Of a stretch of 64,000 nucleotides of DNA, positions 1 to 12,622 are shown piece by piece. Numbering within the stretch: the stretch's first letter is position 1; each line of letters opens with the position of its first letter. Under the pieces are notes generated by a model that was given only the letters and a program-made list of their open reading frames with translations, had not been told where the DNA came from and did not search any database. Source of the DNA: Owenia fusiformis. Lineage: Eukaryota > Annelida > Polychaeta > Sabellida > Oweniidae. The stretch is taken from positions 3,788,356 through 3,852,355 of the forward strand of contig CAIIXF020000005.1 of the NCBI GenBank assembly GCA_903813345.2. Reading direction: 5' to 3'. The translations under genes were made by a program, and so were the position numbers.

Positions 1-196
1 AAACATTGTTTCGAAATCTATGACTACGTTTTGATTTACAGGTAATTTATTGAAAACGATACGCAGAGACGTTATACGTATACGTTGTAGTTTAGATTTT
101 ATATTCTAGCTTAAACTCTCCAATGATACACCAGGAACGATTCGAGAACTACTTGAGGATAGATCTAAAGAATTAGACCACCTTGATTAATCGTAT

Positions 197-545
197 CACA
201 GGCTGGTATCAAAAGATTTGTCCGCTGTGACGGAGCATGCTATTTTTCATAAAACACAAAGAATACTTGACAATTATCTTTAAATCATGTTTCATTTTAA
301 ATCAAAGACAATTACTTACTCCATGCAATGGATATGTTATTAGCGGGTAACCTTCACTTCTGTTTGAAGTCAAATAACGGAGGAAAATGTATTGAAAACG
401 GCGCCAGAGTATCATACTCTAAAATGAACCATTTCTTTTTTAACTTTTTAATGGCATGATATAGTGACACGATAATATTTACATATGTTTTCAGCATAAC
501 TCTGAATGTATTCATGGGATCTGGATCTGGATCTTTAATTTTCTT
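197..545 (+). repeat. Solo arm of the palindromic element family at 8978-9808
   Basis: The stretch begins CACAGGCTGGTATC, followed by the motif GTCCGCTGTGACGGAGC, and then follows the left arm of the element at 8978-9808 nearly base for base. It stops at about 545, after a GATCTG triplication (519-537). There is no inner motif, no second arm and no matching 5-bp duplication, so this is a truncated copy. Confidence 0.8.
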
Positions 546-557
546 ACCCTGCGATGA

Positions 558-645
558 AATCTCCAATACCTCCAAATTTTGGCAATTTTTTCCTCAATTA
601 CAATAGGTCGAAAATTGATGATGAATTTTGAAAATCGTCATTCCC
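558..645 (+). repeat. Dispersed repeat, also at 4318-4412
   Basis: A segment beginning CCAATACCTCCAAAT and containing CAATAGGTCGAAAATTGATG recurs at 4318-4412 in the same orientation with a few substitutions. There is no coding potential and no clear ends. It is probably a fragment of an unidentified transposon. Confidence 0.7.
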
Positions 646-1979
646 ATGTACACTTAACACTTGTACACTTAACACGAAACTCTGAACCTGTAAAACGGGT
701 ATCTGGCGTCATTAACAAAGTATTAGGCCTCAGAAAAATCAAGTGTCCCGGCTTTGTAGTCTTACGTCCCATTTTGCCCCGTTGAAACCCAATGTGAATA
801 GTTTTCATTTATCAAATCTGATGCTGCATTTCAAAGTGGAGGCACGATGTTCAGCTTGCAGTTTTTAAAAAGAAGTACGCGGAAATGAAATACTCACAGA
901 AGATGAAAAATAAATCGAACAATGTGATGGACAATATACTGTAGGCATATTCAATTAGTATATACACACAACGCGCCATCATGAAGGAATTAAGGTCAGA
1001 TTTCTTAATTGTGGCGACTTTCTGAAATGGTTCTGTACTTACCTCACGTCTTATTTCTCGTTTCACCAACTAAGTAGTTCAACAATAGATTCGTAATGAG
1101 TTTTTAATCAATGTTGATCATTACTAGCTCAGATTACGGGCTTTAATTGAAATAAAAGGGTACTTTTTCATTTGAGAAAAATTAGATTTGTCCTATCATT
1201 AGCAATAGATACGCTTTCAGCATCGAATCTCATGGGCCTCTCATACAATAAAACCGAAAGGCTAATACATGTTATAGTAAACTAAATAAACTAAATAAGG
1301 TGGCTATTATCCCGGGCTATTATCAACTTGCACCGTGATTTTTGACTGAAGAAGTGGTTTTAAGTCATTCTGATTAATTAGAGTCATTCAGATCTTCATC
1401 TAAAGCTTTATTCCAAGAGATAGTGGAGCCTGTTAATATCCCACCATGGTTTCAAGTGGCTTGGCAAAAGTTATTTGGATCTATTTCTCGCTAATATTGA
1501 ATAACTAAATCAATCACTGTGTCAATAAATACATATACAAGGCTCGGATGTGTTATTAAGAGTCATTCTAGAATAAAATACTTGCTTCTTACCTGGCTAA
1601 AAAGAAGGAGAAGTTACAATTTCTGAAGATGCAATCACGTGACTAGTTCTAAATCTAGTCAAGTTATTACAATAAATGGGTAGCTTGCAGCACCATCTAT
1701 CCTTGGTCCAAGGGTATGTCACTTCTTTCGAATTGAGTAATGAATGACGTCCTTTGAATGAAGGATGTGCAGCACCGCCTTTGGTTTTCTCATGGACTCT
1801 AGAGGAGGGGGACCTCTAAATCATCGTTACTTGATGATGAAGTTAATTTCCTTCTGTAAAGATTTAGCCCAATTAATGGACAAGGTATTGAACCATACAT
1901 CAAATTATGATCCGTATATACGTGTATATCAACACGTGTGCGTCAGTTAAAGACACTTGCCAATTTCAATTTACTACAA
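646..1979. other. Gene-free stretch
   Basis: AT-rich DNA with only short chance reading frames. I see no RNA gene, clear repeat or exon, apart from a minus-strand splice-donor-like site near 1040 that I did not accept as a gene. Confidence 0.5.
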
Positions 1980-2828
1980 CACCCTATGCAGACAGAGCCT
2001 GTGGGAAATATTGGGTGCGGAGCAAATGAGCGGAGGGTGCGGAGCTAACGGTCATTTTTTAATTTAAATTTGGGATATTTCTGAAACTAAGCCGTTTTGG
2101 GACTTCAAATATACCAAGATATGTGTATTTGACACCAAATATCAATACAATTGTGAAAATAGTAGCGCAATTCATTCTATAGCGACGCAGTGTGCCTTAA
2201 ACCTTTCCCAGACCTATATATTTTGAGATTATCCTTTTAATACTGAGTCCCCAGCATTCATAAAAATGGTGTTCAAGGTACACTATCTATACAAATTATT
2301 TTTGCATCTTGGAAGCCAGGCAGTATCTGTGTGATTTTATAAAAATTCGGAATGTTTTTCAGATATGAGCCCCCTCTAAATATTGGGTGCGGAGCAGCTC
2401 CATAAACGTAGCTCCGCACCCAATATTTAGAGGGGGCTCATATCTGAAGAACATTTCCGAATTTTTATAAAATCACACAGATACTGCCTGGCTTCCAAGA
2501 TGCAAAAATAATTTGCATGGGTAGTGTATCTTGAACACCATTTTTTATGAATGCTGGGGACGCAGTATTAAAAGGATAGTCTCAAAATATATAGGTCTGG
2601 GAAATGTTTAAGGCATACTGCGTCGCTATTAAATGAATTGCACTACTATTTTCACAATTTTATTGGTATTTGGTGTCAAATACACATATCTTGGTATATT
2701 TGAAGTCCCAAAACGGCTTAGTTTCAGAAATATCCCAATTTTAAATTCAAAAATGACCGTTAGCTCCGCACCCTCCGCTCATTTGCGCCGCACCCAATAT
2801 TTCCCACAGGCTCTGTCTGCATAGGGTG
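1980..2828. mobile_element. 849-bp palindromic transposon, CAC...GTG ends, TSD TACAA
   Basis: Two arms of about 415 bp (1980-2395 and 2411-2828) are near-perfect reverse complements around a 15-bp spacer. The ends read CACCCTATGCAG and CTGCATAGGGTG. The five bases TACAA occur immediately outside both ends (1975-1979 and 2829-2833). The 17-bp motif AATATTGGGTGCGGAGC occurs four times, at the outer and inner boundary of each arm (2007, 2379, 2411 and 2785). There is no transposase, so the element is non-autonomous. CAC ends with a 5-bp duplication match Transib/RAG-like transposons; that assignment is inference. A diverged relative lies at 40077-41201. Confidence 0.9.
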
Positions 2829-2950
2829 TACAAGCAGACCACAAAAACATTTTACAAGTTAAGTGATAATTCTAATATGATATGTGTCTTAACAATATAA
2901 TATTTAGAACATTTGATTTGCTGGTCTACAATGGGGTATGAATGACCACT

Positions 2951-3431
2951 AAAGGAGCACGTAGGTTATCGCAAACAATTTCAGAGAATTCTTACTTGAA
3001 TTATGAATATTTTCTGATCATGAACATGGGTGAATCTTTTAGACCCATTCATTATCTCCAAGAAAAATATATATAATGATACTTTCTCAAAAATGTTGAC
3101 CTACTTTTCACTGAAAATGTAGCCTTTTATTATTTATGAATGCATAATTAGAACGAGCTTTGAGACATGTTCTATTTCCTAAAAGGAAAAGTGGATTCTT
3201 CCACGGACTTTAAGATACCAAATTTGGATGACCAAAATGAGCTTAACAAAGGGAAAATAACATTGGGACATTAATCTTAGAGGAATTCAGTTTTCCTTTC
3301 AAGAACTAATTGATACATCAAAATAAAGAATTGTAATGCATTAAACATTGTAAAAAATGCATATTCAGAAAATATTCATAATTCAAGTTAGAATTCTCTG
3401 AAATTGTTTGCGATAACGTACGTGGTCCTTT
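2951..3431. mobile_element. 481-bp MITE with ~70-bp terminal inverted repeats
   Basis: The left end AAAGGAGCACGTAGGTTATC and the right end are inverted copies over about 70 bp, running through the segment TTTCAGAGAATTC at both ends. The interior is AT-rich and non-coding. No target duplication is visible. The termini resemble those of the palindrome at 11617-12278 (AAAGG.CC..CGTA). Confidence 0.8.
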
Positions 3432-6400
3432 CATGAATGTAAATATGTTAATTTCACAAAAACAATTCTTGTAAACGTACTTTTAAATACAATATAAACC
3501 ATGTCATACAATAAGACATATTTATCATGATAAATGTCTAATATCAACATAAAGAGATATAGAAGTACAAATTGTAAAACGCAGGAGTTTAAAAAATATT
3601 TACATATAATTTGTATTCGAATCATTACATTTATGTGTGTCAAAGTGTCACATTTTAACTTGAGAAATACATGAAATGAGTTCATAAATCATGAAAATAC
3701 CTCAAATTATTCCACAAGTCTGCCACGGGGGGAGAGGAGCAATTTCCACCTTGCAATCGCATAGATGGTTTATGACATGCGATCAGTAGTCATTTGGCAA
3801 AGAAAAGGCTTATCTTCAACAAGATAGGTTTCAGACAAAGTAGCGGGGTAAGTAATACAAATTGACCATTCTTGATGTATTTCTTATGCGTTAAGTAGTC
3901 TATCATCATTAAATGTGACGTCTTTCTTTAGTCGGTTAGATGACTCCTGTTTGTTGTGGACGGGTAAACTAAAATACGTTTGATACATGTGTAAATGCAT
4001 TATAATATTTAACACAATTCCCTGGGACCCATGAATATAGTGCATTGAGAATTAAGGAAACATTTAGGAGTCAATGGTATATTTATTAAATTTCATTGCA
4101 TTAGAACATTCAACAATTCCCCTGGGCCCCATGAATATAATGCTTTTAAACAATGGCTCCCTTTAGAGCTCACATTGCTACACTCCCCTCCATAAGTTTA
4201 GCAACCTTAGCTCCCTCATTGATCTACGTGTTAAGGCCTGCTTACCATTGAATTAATATTTACTTAACCTGCGATGCAAATATTTAAACTATTAATGGAA
4301 ACGTAATTTGACTTTATTTCCAATACCTCCAAATGTTCCAAATTTTTTCCCTCAATTACAATAGGTCGAAAATTGATGATAAATTTGATGAATTTTTTAA
4401 AATCGTCATACCTATATTATTAAATTACAAAGTTCACAAACTTTGATAGACTATATTCCATCTTTCTTTTGAAGCAATATTACGTGCTGTAAAACCTACA
4501 AGTAAATACTCCTCGAGGCAAGATTTTATCGAAAAAACAATGCAATTATTGGCGTTTGTGAAGGTTTATTATCCGATTATATGAAGTTCATAGCAATATT
4601 TATTTGATCCACATAATCTCAAAAACGTGCTGACTAAAACTTATTAGATTCATATCATTGTAAATAACATCACACTTAGGATAGCCTTGTACGCATGTAG
4701 AATATTATTGTAAAGCGCGATGGTACTCTGTCCAGCTGTCTACCTATCCATAATTCCATGAGAGTAAAGCTTCTGGTGCTAATTCAATATTTGAAATTGG
4801 CGTTCAATGTCAGTGATCATGTGGATGACTATGGAGGTCAGAGATGGTCGAAGTTAGTCAAGGTCATCCGAAATGTTAAAGGTCAATATAAGGAAGTCAC
4901 ATATTGTTAGGGATTGAGTCAATATATTTCAATGTCCGTGAAAAACGTAATTACTGTTAAAGCATAAAAGTTTCGCTGACAAAAAAAGTTCACTATTTTG
5001 TCAATCTGAAATATTTCTTGGGCATTAAATTCCACTGTTTGAAGAAATATTCAATTGAATTCAATGTAAAATCAAATGTTCACCGTGCCTTTAATTTCAC
5101 GGTCTAGCATCTTCAGTGAAAATTAAGGCACCTTCAAAATGTGGGTTTTTACAGTAGTTACGTAAGGGGGAGAGTAAACGCTATATAAGTAGATGATTGA
5201 CATTGATTTTTAGTTTCCCGGTGTTTCGTCTACTGCAGTGTCTGGTTTTACAGACATGCCATTGAAATATTGACCCGACCCCTCCCTTAGTTAGTCTTAG
5301 TTAATCACAATATGTACATTGACAGGGTCATCCCATAGTATGTCATTCGAGTTTCAGACAGATTCAACCAAAACATTTTATTTTGATAAATCATGAAATT
5401 AAGTGACTATTGCAAGTTTGTCATTGAAGTGAGCGAAGGTCTTGCCCAAGAAAATCAATTTGGCAGAAAAAGTTGTGAGGATGAATGCTGTCCATTGGTA
5501 TGAATTATCCCTTATTAAAAGATACGTGGGGCCTCTAAAACATAGTTATGAATGAATTCACGATTTTTCGAACAAAAAGTCCTTCTATAACCAGATAACC
5601 ACTTTTTTATGAAACGATTTTCTTATTTCTTTTGGCATCTCAAAAGTCAAAAATATGCCATTGGGCATTTTCAATTTTTACAATTAAATGTTCCTGTAAG
5701 GTTTGTGCAGATTTTTGTAGGTCATAAACAGTGGTCAAGGTCACCTTACAGTTCAACGATCACTATATAAGTTTTGTTTTGTTTTGACCTTGTTAGCGTC
5801 CTGTAAATGTAATATCTTTATATTATTGAACATCAGTCGCTTTGAAATGCACCAAATAAAAGAAGTACAGAGCAACATTATCAACGTCTTAACTTCTATT
5901 TTATTGTTTTCTGGCTACGGATGGATAGTCATATTCCAAGCAGGCGAATAAAATAACTTTATGATTTTTACAGAGATCGGATAATTTCAAAATTACGCTC
6001 TAAACTTTAAAGAAAAGAATATTTTTGTAACCGTTGAAGTCAGCTGAAAATAAAATTGAAAGATACGGCTTATAAACACTAAGCAGACAAAACGTAGAAA
6101 ATACATATCTTGTATTGTTTGATTTGTCGTACAATGGCAATATCTTGTTTATACATAATTAAACAAGGCGAAGAAAGGGGATATAGATCAAATAAATGTC
6201 TGGTAAACATCCTTAGATTCCTAAAATTAATCCTGTGTTACGGTGCAAATGTTATTGGCGGTAAGTATGCACGTCATCTTCAGTTGAGTAGTTATCTATA
6301 GCCCCTCTCCAGTAGTGGTAACATGTGCATAAACAATGCGATCTGAGATCAAAATGGCAATCATTCAATCACTCGAAGATGTAAAACACAATCAATAGCT

Positions 6401-6930
6401 GAAAGTGTACGTTGAGTCGCTTAATAAGGATTTTCGACATAAAGTCAATATATGCATTAATAACTTGGAAATTCAAGGGATCAACCCTTTCATTTGGTAT
6501 GATTTATATACAGAGGATTGAGGACCTTAATTTCGATTGACAGCTAATAATTTAATAAGGATGAACGACTTCAAAACCGGATTACACTGATCATTTACCT
6601 AATAGAATATCAGGTTACTTTAACGTGTAGGGTAAAAATACACAAACATTGTATTATTGTTTTGGTGACCGAGGAAATTGTTTCTATTGAGAGATCTTAA
6701 TGGAAATTTCTCCAAAAAACATTCGAGATTGAACGAACAAACTGTCGTTCTAAACTAATCAATAATACCGGGCAATACCGGGCACGTATTACCTGCTCCA
6801 ACTGCTCCCTCACTGAGACCATGACACGTGAACCAAAGCCTGTCCAATTTCCCACCTTTTTACACATCTTGTCTTTATGCTTCCTTGTTGCATACATTTA
6901 CATTGTACTTAATATTTTGTTCAGCTTGGC
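3432..6930. other. Gene-free stretch with minor repeats
   Basis: No convincing exon is present. It holds a direct duplication around CAATTCCCTGGGACCCATGA (4015-4043 and 4114-4143), the dispersed repeat at 4318-4412, and a segment at 5286-5420 that recurs at 52045-52170. The rest is AT-rich DNA in which I see nothing specific. Confidence 0.5.
5286..5420 (+). repeat. Dispersed repeat shared with 52045-52170
   Basis: Both copies contain the series TTAATCACAA, CAGGGTCAT, CAGATTCAAC and TTGATAAATCATGAAATTAA in the same order and orientation. Copies are diverged. The family is unidentified. Confidence 0.7.
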
Positions 6931-6935
6931 CTATA

Positions 6936-8898
6936 CACTGTGGCTAGTCGATCTATGTGGATGCAGTCATTTATATGCAATGTATCGTGGGTGCTCGCCT
7001 CTGTACTTTTCAATGGAAGAATTTTGCACTTCTGTTTAAATAATCTATATTTACTCATCCGTGTATATCATACTTCATTGATTTACAAAACCAAAGCTAC
7101 GCTATAAACACACATTCTCTGATATTTTTACGAAGAATAGATAACTCAAACGAGTTCACTCGACCAGTTTTATCATCTCGCTCATAGCTGTGAGAAGGTA
7201 TGTATAATTTGCCATAGGTTTACCTTATAATGGGGAATAAAAAATTCAAGTAATATAATTATTTCACGTACACAAATATGTCTGTGTGAAGTAAAATACA
7301 AATACAATGCGTTTTATAATATTTTCTGGGTTATGGTATGAAATATCCGCTTTAAAAAAAGCAATTTAATTATGATGTATCATGTGGATTAGTAGACGTT
7401 CTAAATGGATTCAATGAACAGACTGGCAAGGTTTTAATTGAATCATTGTGAATGTGTGCATTTTTAATATTTTAATTCACAGTGTCCAAAAACAATAATA
7501 ATGATATATTGGTAATTGGAAAGATTCCACTTAATACGATTTCAAAAAAATGTAAATAGATAATGTTATTCTTGAATTTGGGTCATTTGTTTCAAGGAAT
7601 CTGTAGGGTCGTTCAGCTGAGCTGACAAAATTATCAAGATTTATGGATGGTCCATATAATGGCTGCTCATTGTCACTTTTAAGGAATGTTAATGGCTCTG
7701 AAACTTGTAGCCTTGCCCAAGTCGGTATTTATTTACTTATCTGATCTTGAATTATTACCACCTAGTACAATCCAATGTATCATCGCTGATATTATGTTAA
7801 GTTATTCAGCGGTTCCGAGATTCCCATAATACCTACGCTACCTAAGGGTATCGCGAAACCTTATTAATTGACAAGATCGCATGGACATGACGTGTGACTT
7901 CAGGCTGATTGACCAATCAAAACGTTATCTGATCGAGTGTTTCTTGAGAGTTACAATATATTATGTTATTAAATGTACATTGTACATTGGAATGTAAGCA
8001 GTCATAATACTCGTATAAATGAAATCATGTAATTCAATGTTGATTCAAAATCAAAACTGAATTCGCGATGGAAATGCACGAAGACCTAGTCCGGCAATGT
8101 AAGGCCGTCGTTGATTGGTCAAATTTTACCGACAATAACATTGGGTCGGTAAAGCACGTGGCTTTCTATTGGGTACAAGGCGGTCATAATAGAAATCAAG
8201 ATAAGTAAAAGGGACCGACTTGGGCAAGGCTATGAAACTTGATTTGTGGGTATTCCAGTGGGTTGATGGGTCTTTGCCTCTGAATTCACTTCATTTGCGT
8301 ACATAATTTCAATATTTTCATTGTCATCATTACATGACATGTTATGGACCCGTTTTTCAAATTAACATTATTAGGGATAAACCATAGTTTTTTCATCTGT
8401 AATGGCATTTTCAAGTTGATGGGTTTATATATAGTATTTTCAATTCTTCATGAGGGTGTCTTGTAATGGTGTGGCTAATTACTTTACTGAATGAGGAATG
8501 TTTATCCAAACAATGGATACAAAGAAAATCTGGCCAGTTGTCCATCAGTAAATAAATCATCATGATAAAAGTATAATTTATTATAGCATCCATTTGTTAC
8601 CGTTCTGAATCCAAATGATACATAGTGGCATCCATTTTATACATATATGTTGACGTTTACGAAATGATTTTCAAATATCTTCCCTATAACAGGAATATGG
8701 TAGCTGAAACTTGCACACATTGTCATACTATGCATATTGAATATGTATGCCAGATTTCAAGTCACAATGTTAAGTAGAAACTCTGAGATCACTTACCTCG
8801 ATTTGCTGCATATTTTCCCATGCCCTATAATGTACGCGAGCACCCACGATACATTGCATATAAATGACTGCATCCACATAGATCGACTAGCCACAGTG
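6936..8898. mobile_element. 1.96-kb element with perfect 63-bp TIRs starting CACTGTGG
   Basis: Bases 6936-6998 and 8836-8898 are exact inverted copies of each other (63 bp, no mismatch), beginning CACTGTGGCTAG and ending GTGCTCGC on the inside. TATA flanks both ends (6932-6935 and 8899-8902) and could be a 4-bp target duplication. Because TATA is its own reverse complement, it may instead belong to the repeat. The interior has no long reading frame. It contains an independent MITE at 7708-8232. CAC ends with a 4-bp duplication would fit Chapaev; with 5 bp, Transib. The perfect TIR identity suggests recent activity or gene conversion. Confidence 0.8.
7708..8232. mobile_element. 525-bp MITE with 9-bp TSD, Mutator-like
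   Basis: Perfect 19-bp terminal inverted repeats begin TAGCCTTGCCCAAGTCGGT. The nine bases TGAAACTTG are directly repeated outside both ends (7699-7707 and 8233-8241). A 9-bp duplication is typical of the Mutator (MULE) superfamily. The interior is non-coding. The element sits inside the one at 6936-8898 and therefore inserted later, or was carried along with it. Confidence 0.88.
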
Positions 8899-8977
8899 TA
8901 TAATGGCAGTATTAAAAATTAATACCGGGCCCTCTTTGAACTAGATGCTTTCCACAAAGCTTTTCTTATAGCCTTAT

Positions 8978-9808
8978 CACAGGCTGGTATCGAAAGATTT
9001 GTCCGCTGTGACGGAGCATGCTATTTTTCATAAAAACACTAAGAATGCTTCACGATTTATTTTTTAACTCATATGTTTCGTTTTATCAAAGATAATTACT
9101 TACTCCATGCAATGGATATATCATTTGCGTGTAACCTTCACTTCTGTTTGAAGTCTAATAACGCTAGGAGTAAAATCTATTGAAAACGGCGCCAGAGTAT
9201 CAAACTCTAAAATGTACCATTTCTTTTTTAATTTTTTAATGGCATGATATAGTGACACGATAATATTAACATATGTTTTCACCATAACTCTGAATGTATT
9301 AATGAAATATTAATGCATTGGGTCTTTTTAATTTTTTTATAAAAAATAATATTAATATTTTTTGTCCGCTGTGACGGAGCATTTTCACAGTTCACATTTG
9401 CAACTGCTCCGTCACAGCGGACAAAAAAATTAAACATTATTTTCTATAAAAGAATTAAAAAGACCAAATACATCAACATCTCATTTATACCTTCATAGTT
9501 ATGCTGAAACCATGTGTAAATATTATCGTGTCACTATATCGTGCCATTAGAAAGTTAAACAAGAAATGGTACATTTTGAAGTATGATACTCCGGCGCCAT
9601 TTTCAATAGCTTTTCTTCCCAGCGTAATTGGACTTCAAACAGAAGTGAAAGTTACCCGCAAATGATATATCCATTGCATGGAGTAAGTAATTTTGTATGG
9701 TATAACGAAACATGTGAGTTAAAAAATAAATCGTGAAGTATTCTTAGTGTTTTTATGAAAAATAGCATGCTCCGTCACAGCGGACAAATATTTCGATACC
9801 AGCATGTG
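8978..9808. mobile_element. 831-bp palindromic transposon, CAC...GTG ends, TSD CTTAT
   Basis: Long inverted arms of about 405 bp meet at a ~22-bp spacer (9383-9404). The ends are CACAGGCTGGTATCG and CGATACCAGCATGTG. CTTAT is duplicated at 8973-8977 and 9809-9813. The motif TTTGTCCGCTGTGACGGAGC is present four times: outer left 8998, inner left 9361, inner right 9405 and outer right 9767. It is therefore directly repeated within each arm and inverted between arms. There is no coding sequence. Related fragments lie at 197-545 and 45972-46222. Confidence 0.9.
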
Positions 9809-9813
9809 CTTAT

Positions 9814-10696
9814 AGATAAAGCAAGTTTAGGTGAATTTCCAATCATATAGTTCTTGATGTTTTCGATCGTGATGTTGCCCTTTGACATGCCTGATCATGT
9901 AGTCATGAAAAACTATGAATATTGCCCTTCATGATTAGCCAAGTAGGCCCTTATGTATATCTTAGAGTTGGGAATTAAGCTCCGAACCCTGGACACTACT
10001 CTTGCAAAATTTCAATCCTTTTGATAAAATTGATTATTGGCAAAATGTTTTGCTCTTTGTGAAATTTAAGCATTGGATTTAAAATTGAATTGTGGTTGAT
10101 TTAATGCGCCCATCTCTTGTATTCTAGCCTTTTAAACTCGTTTTCCACTCGAGGGTTAAAAACATTAATCGGCGAGAAATGTATACGATTTCATGTGTAA
10201 GAAAAACAATATTCTCCTGGACAGAGTTTAAAGGATTCATACCCATTAGTGTACATATAAGCCATTATCAAATAGAGTAAAATGGAATTCTAGAAATATT
10301 TTTACAACCTGAATCAATTTATAAATTATATTTTCAATTAATCACAAAAATAATATCAATAAAAAGATTTTCAACGGTTGTACTTAACACATGTCATGGT
10401 GACTCTTAGAGTAATTTTCATTTTTATTTGCAAAACCTTGATTAAAATCTTGAGTATTTTGTGGATAAACTTAATTTGACTTGTCAATATATAAACCACA
10501 ATGTGTCCTTATCTACCAAGCTTCACTTCATTTGCCATTCATGCATAAATAGTCAGTAATCCCATGACTTTCTCAAGTCATTGACAGGATGAAGTACTTT
10601 TACAAGTCAGACCGCCTCTGATTTTTCCTTTATTGTTTAGTATTGGCACTATTGTATAATTCAGACATAATTCAATTGAAATGAGAGAGGGTCCAT
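9814..10696. other. Gene-free stretch
   Basis: AT-rich DNA between two palindromic transposons. I see no exon, RNA gene or clear repeat. Confidence 0.5.
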
Positions 10697-10701
10697 AGTG
10701 T

Positions 10702-11537
10702 CACGCGGTGCTAACTCACCGGGGCGTATCGAAACCAAAACGCCCCGCAAAACCGTTAATTCGAATTTCAAACCTACCCTTTCTTTGGAAAATCAATGAT
10801 TGTGAGTCTCACAGTACACCGTTTTTCTTCAGACTTGTTCCATTAAAACCTTCACAGAAATACCTTTCACTCGAGACATTTCTTTTGTGTACAGTAGAGT
10901 CATTCGTTTTAGCGGCGTTTTGGTTCCCAGATGTGAGAAGACACAAGGACTCCCATTAAACCCTCCATCTCTGCATCAACATATTTATTACATAAAACGC
11001 AGCAATTTCAAAAGGTCCTACGCATCTGTTCGAAATTGATCAAAACGCCCCGCGTTCTCTTCCAAAACCCGTTGGATCTACACACCCGACTCTGCGGGGC
11101 GTTTTGGAAGACAACGGGGCGTTTTGGTCAATTTTGAACAGTTGCGTAGGACTTTTCAAAATTGCTGCGTTTCATGTAATAAATATGTTGATGCAGCGAT
11201 AGAGGGTTGTAATGGGAGTCCTTGCGCAGAATATGGGGGAGAGTGATAGAAGAACTGGCGAGATATCAAGGATTGTGGTTGAAATCTCTGAGGATTTGCA
11301 ACTTCTAACATCTGGGGACCAAGACGCCGCTAAAACGAGGGACTTAAAAAACAAAAGCAATGTCTCGACTGAAAGGTGTTTCTGTGAAGGTTTTAATGGA
11401 ACAAGTTTGAAGAAAAACAGAGTAGTGTGAGACTCACTATCATTGATTTTCCAAAGACAGGGTAGATTTGAAATTCAAATTAACGGTTTTACGGGCCGTT
11501 TTTGTTTCGATACGCCCCGGTGAGTTAGTACCGCGTG
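10702..11537. mobile_element. 836-bp palindromic transposon, CAC...GTG ends, TSD AGTGT
   Basis: The ends are CACGCGGTGCTAACTCACC and the matching inverted ...TGAGTTAGTACCGCGTG. AGTGT is duplicated at 10697-10701 and 11538-11542. The arms are inverted over about 400 bp with scattered differences. The motif CAAAACGCCCCGC lies just inside the outer left end (10735) and at the centre (11041, then inverted at 11094 and 11114), with a decayed copy near the right end (about 11485-11500). Short reading frames inside are by-products of the palindrome. Same architecture as 1980-2828 and 8978-9808 but unrelated in sequence. Confidence 0.9.
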
Positions 11538-11616
11538 AGTGTGGAAGATACACAATGTGTTTTGCAAGAAAAGTAGGTTTCAACAAAGAGGCCACATTGT
11601 GAAAATGCCATTAGTG

Positions 11617-12278
11617 AAAGGTCCCTGCTGATTATAAATATAAATCAAGATGATCTACTGGGCAAGCACAACTTAAAATTTTACAAAAATTGGAAACTTT
11701 GCTTAGAAAGACATCTTGGATCGAATATTCCTACTAACTTTATATTTTGCAAAAAAGATATTGCGTCAAGATGTCACGCCACGGATCCCAGAGACATTCA
11801 ACCCAAGGCATCCATTTGTATTAGATGTGTATCCTTATATTTTACCGTATGTTAATAGTAACATCGGGTTACTGAAAATCGAATCAGTTACGAGTATATG
11901 CATCTATCCAAGGGTTCCAGTAATCGAGTGAAAATTCCTCACTTCAGTAACCAGGACGTTAATGGGCTGTAACACAAAGCAAGCAAGACGTTATGCAATT
12001 CACCAGTTAACGTGCGTCCGGTTGCAGAAATGAGCTCGAGGAATTCTCACTAAATGGACCTGGTGAATATATTTGCTCGTGACTGGCTAGATTTTCAGTA
12101 ACCGGATGTTCCTATTAACATTACGGGTAAAATCATAAATACAAATCGACCTCCTTCTTGGTGAAAATGACGAAAATTGAAATGTCTTCCTACCTAAGTT
12201 TATCCATTTTGTTATTAAGACGTGATTTGATTAAATAAAACTGTCCACAATTATTCGCAATACACTACGTGGTCCTTT
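11617..12278. mobile_element. Degenerate ~660-bp palindromic element
   Basis: An inverted alignment can be followed from AAAGGTCCC (11617) inwards, paired with GGGTTACTGAAAATC (11865) and its inverse ATTTTCAGTAACCGG (12091-12105), out to GGTCCTTT (12278). Central arms match best; outer parts contain insertions. No target duplication was found. The end motif resembles the element at 2951-3431, and a partial copy of the central part lies at 59266-59480. Confidence 0.7.
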
Positions 12279-12568
12279 GGTCATACATGTAAGAATCAAC
12301 TCCTGAAACAATGGTCATTTTCTTACGTACTTAGATTTTGTGTAACAACGGAATAAGAAAATAAAATCAATGGATTACCTTCTTTCTGAGATACCGATTA
12401 ATATGCACGTTTTGAAAAATCAACCATCTAATTATTTGACCTAAAACTCAGCCATCATTTTCAAGCGTAAGAATTAAAAAATTAATCAAAATGAAAAACA
12501 TTTGAAATGTAGGTATTTAATCTTTACTAGTTGTGAAAAGTTTCAAATATATTTCCATACATGATTTC

Positions 12569-12622
12569 TCGTCAACGTACAGAGAAACTCTCCAGCGAGG
12601 TTATGACTCTGTACGTTGACGA
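12569..12622. repeat. Perfect 16-bp hairpin
   Basis: TCGTCAACGTACAGAG (12569-12584) is followed after 22 bases by its exact reverse complement (12607-12622). It could be the remnant of a small transposon or a structured RNA segment. Nothing else identifies it. Confidence 0.75.

Noticed and set aside
1041-1069. Minus-strand 27-bp micro-exon with a consensus donor (GTGAG|GTAAGT)
   Set aside because: The acceptor is weak, no neighbouring exon was found, and one strong donor alone is expected by chance in 64 kb.
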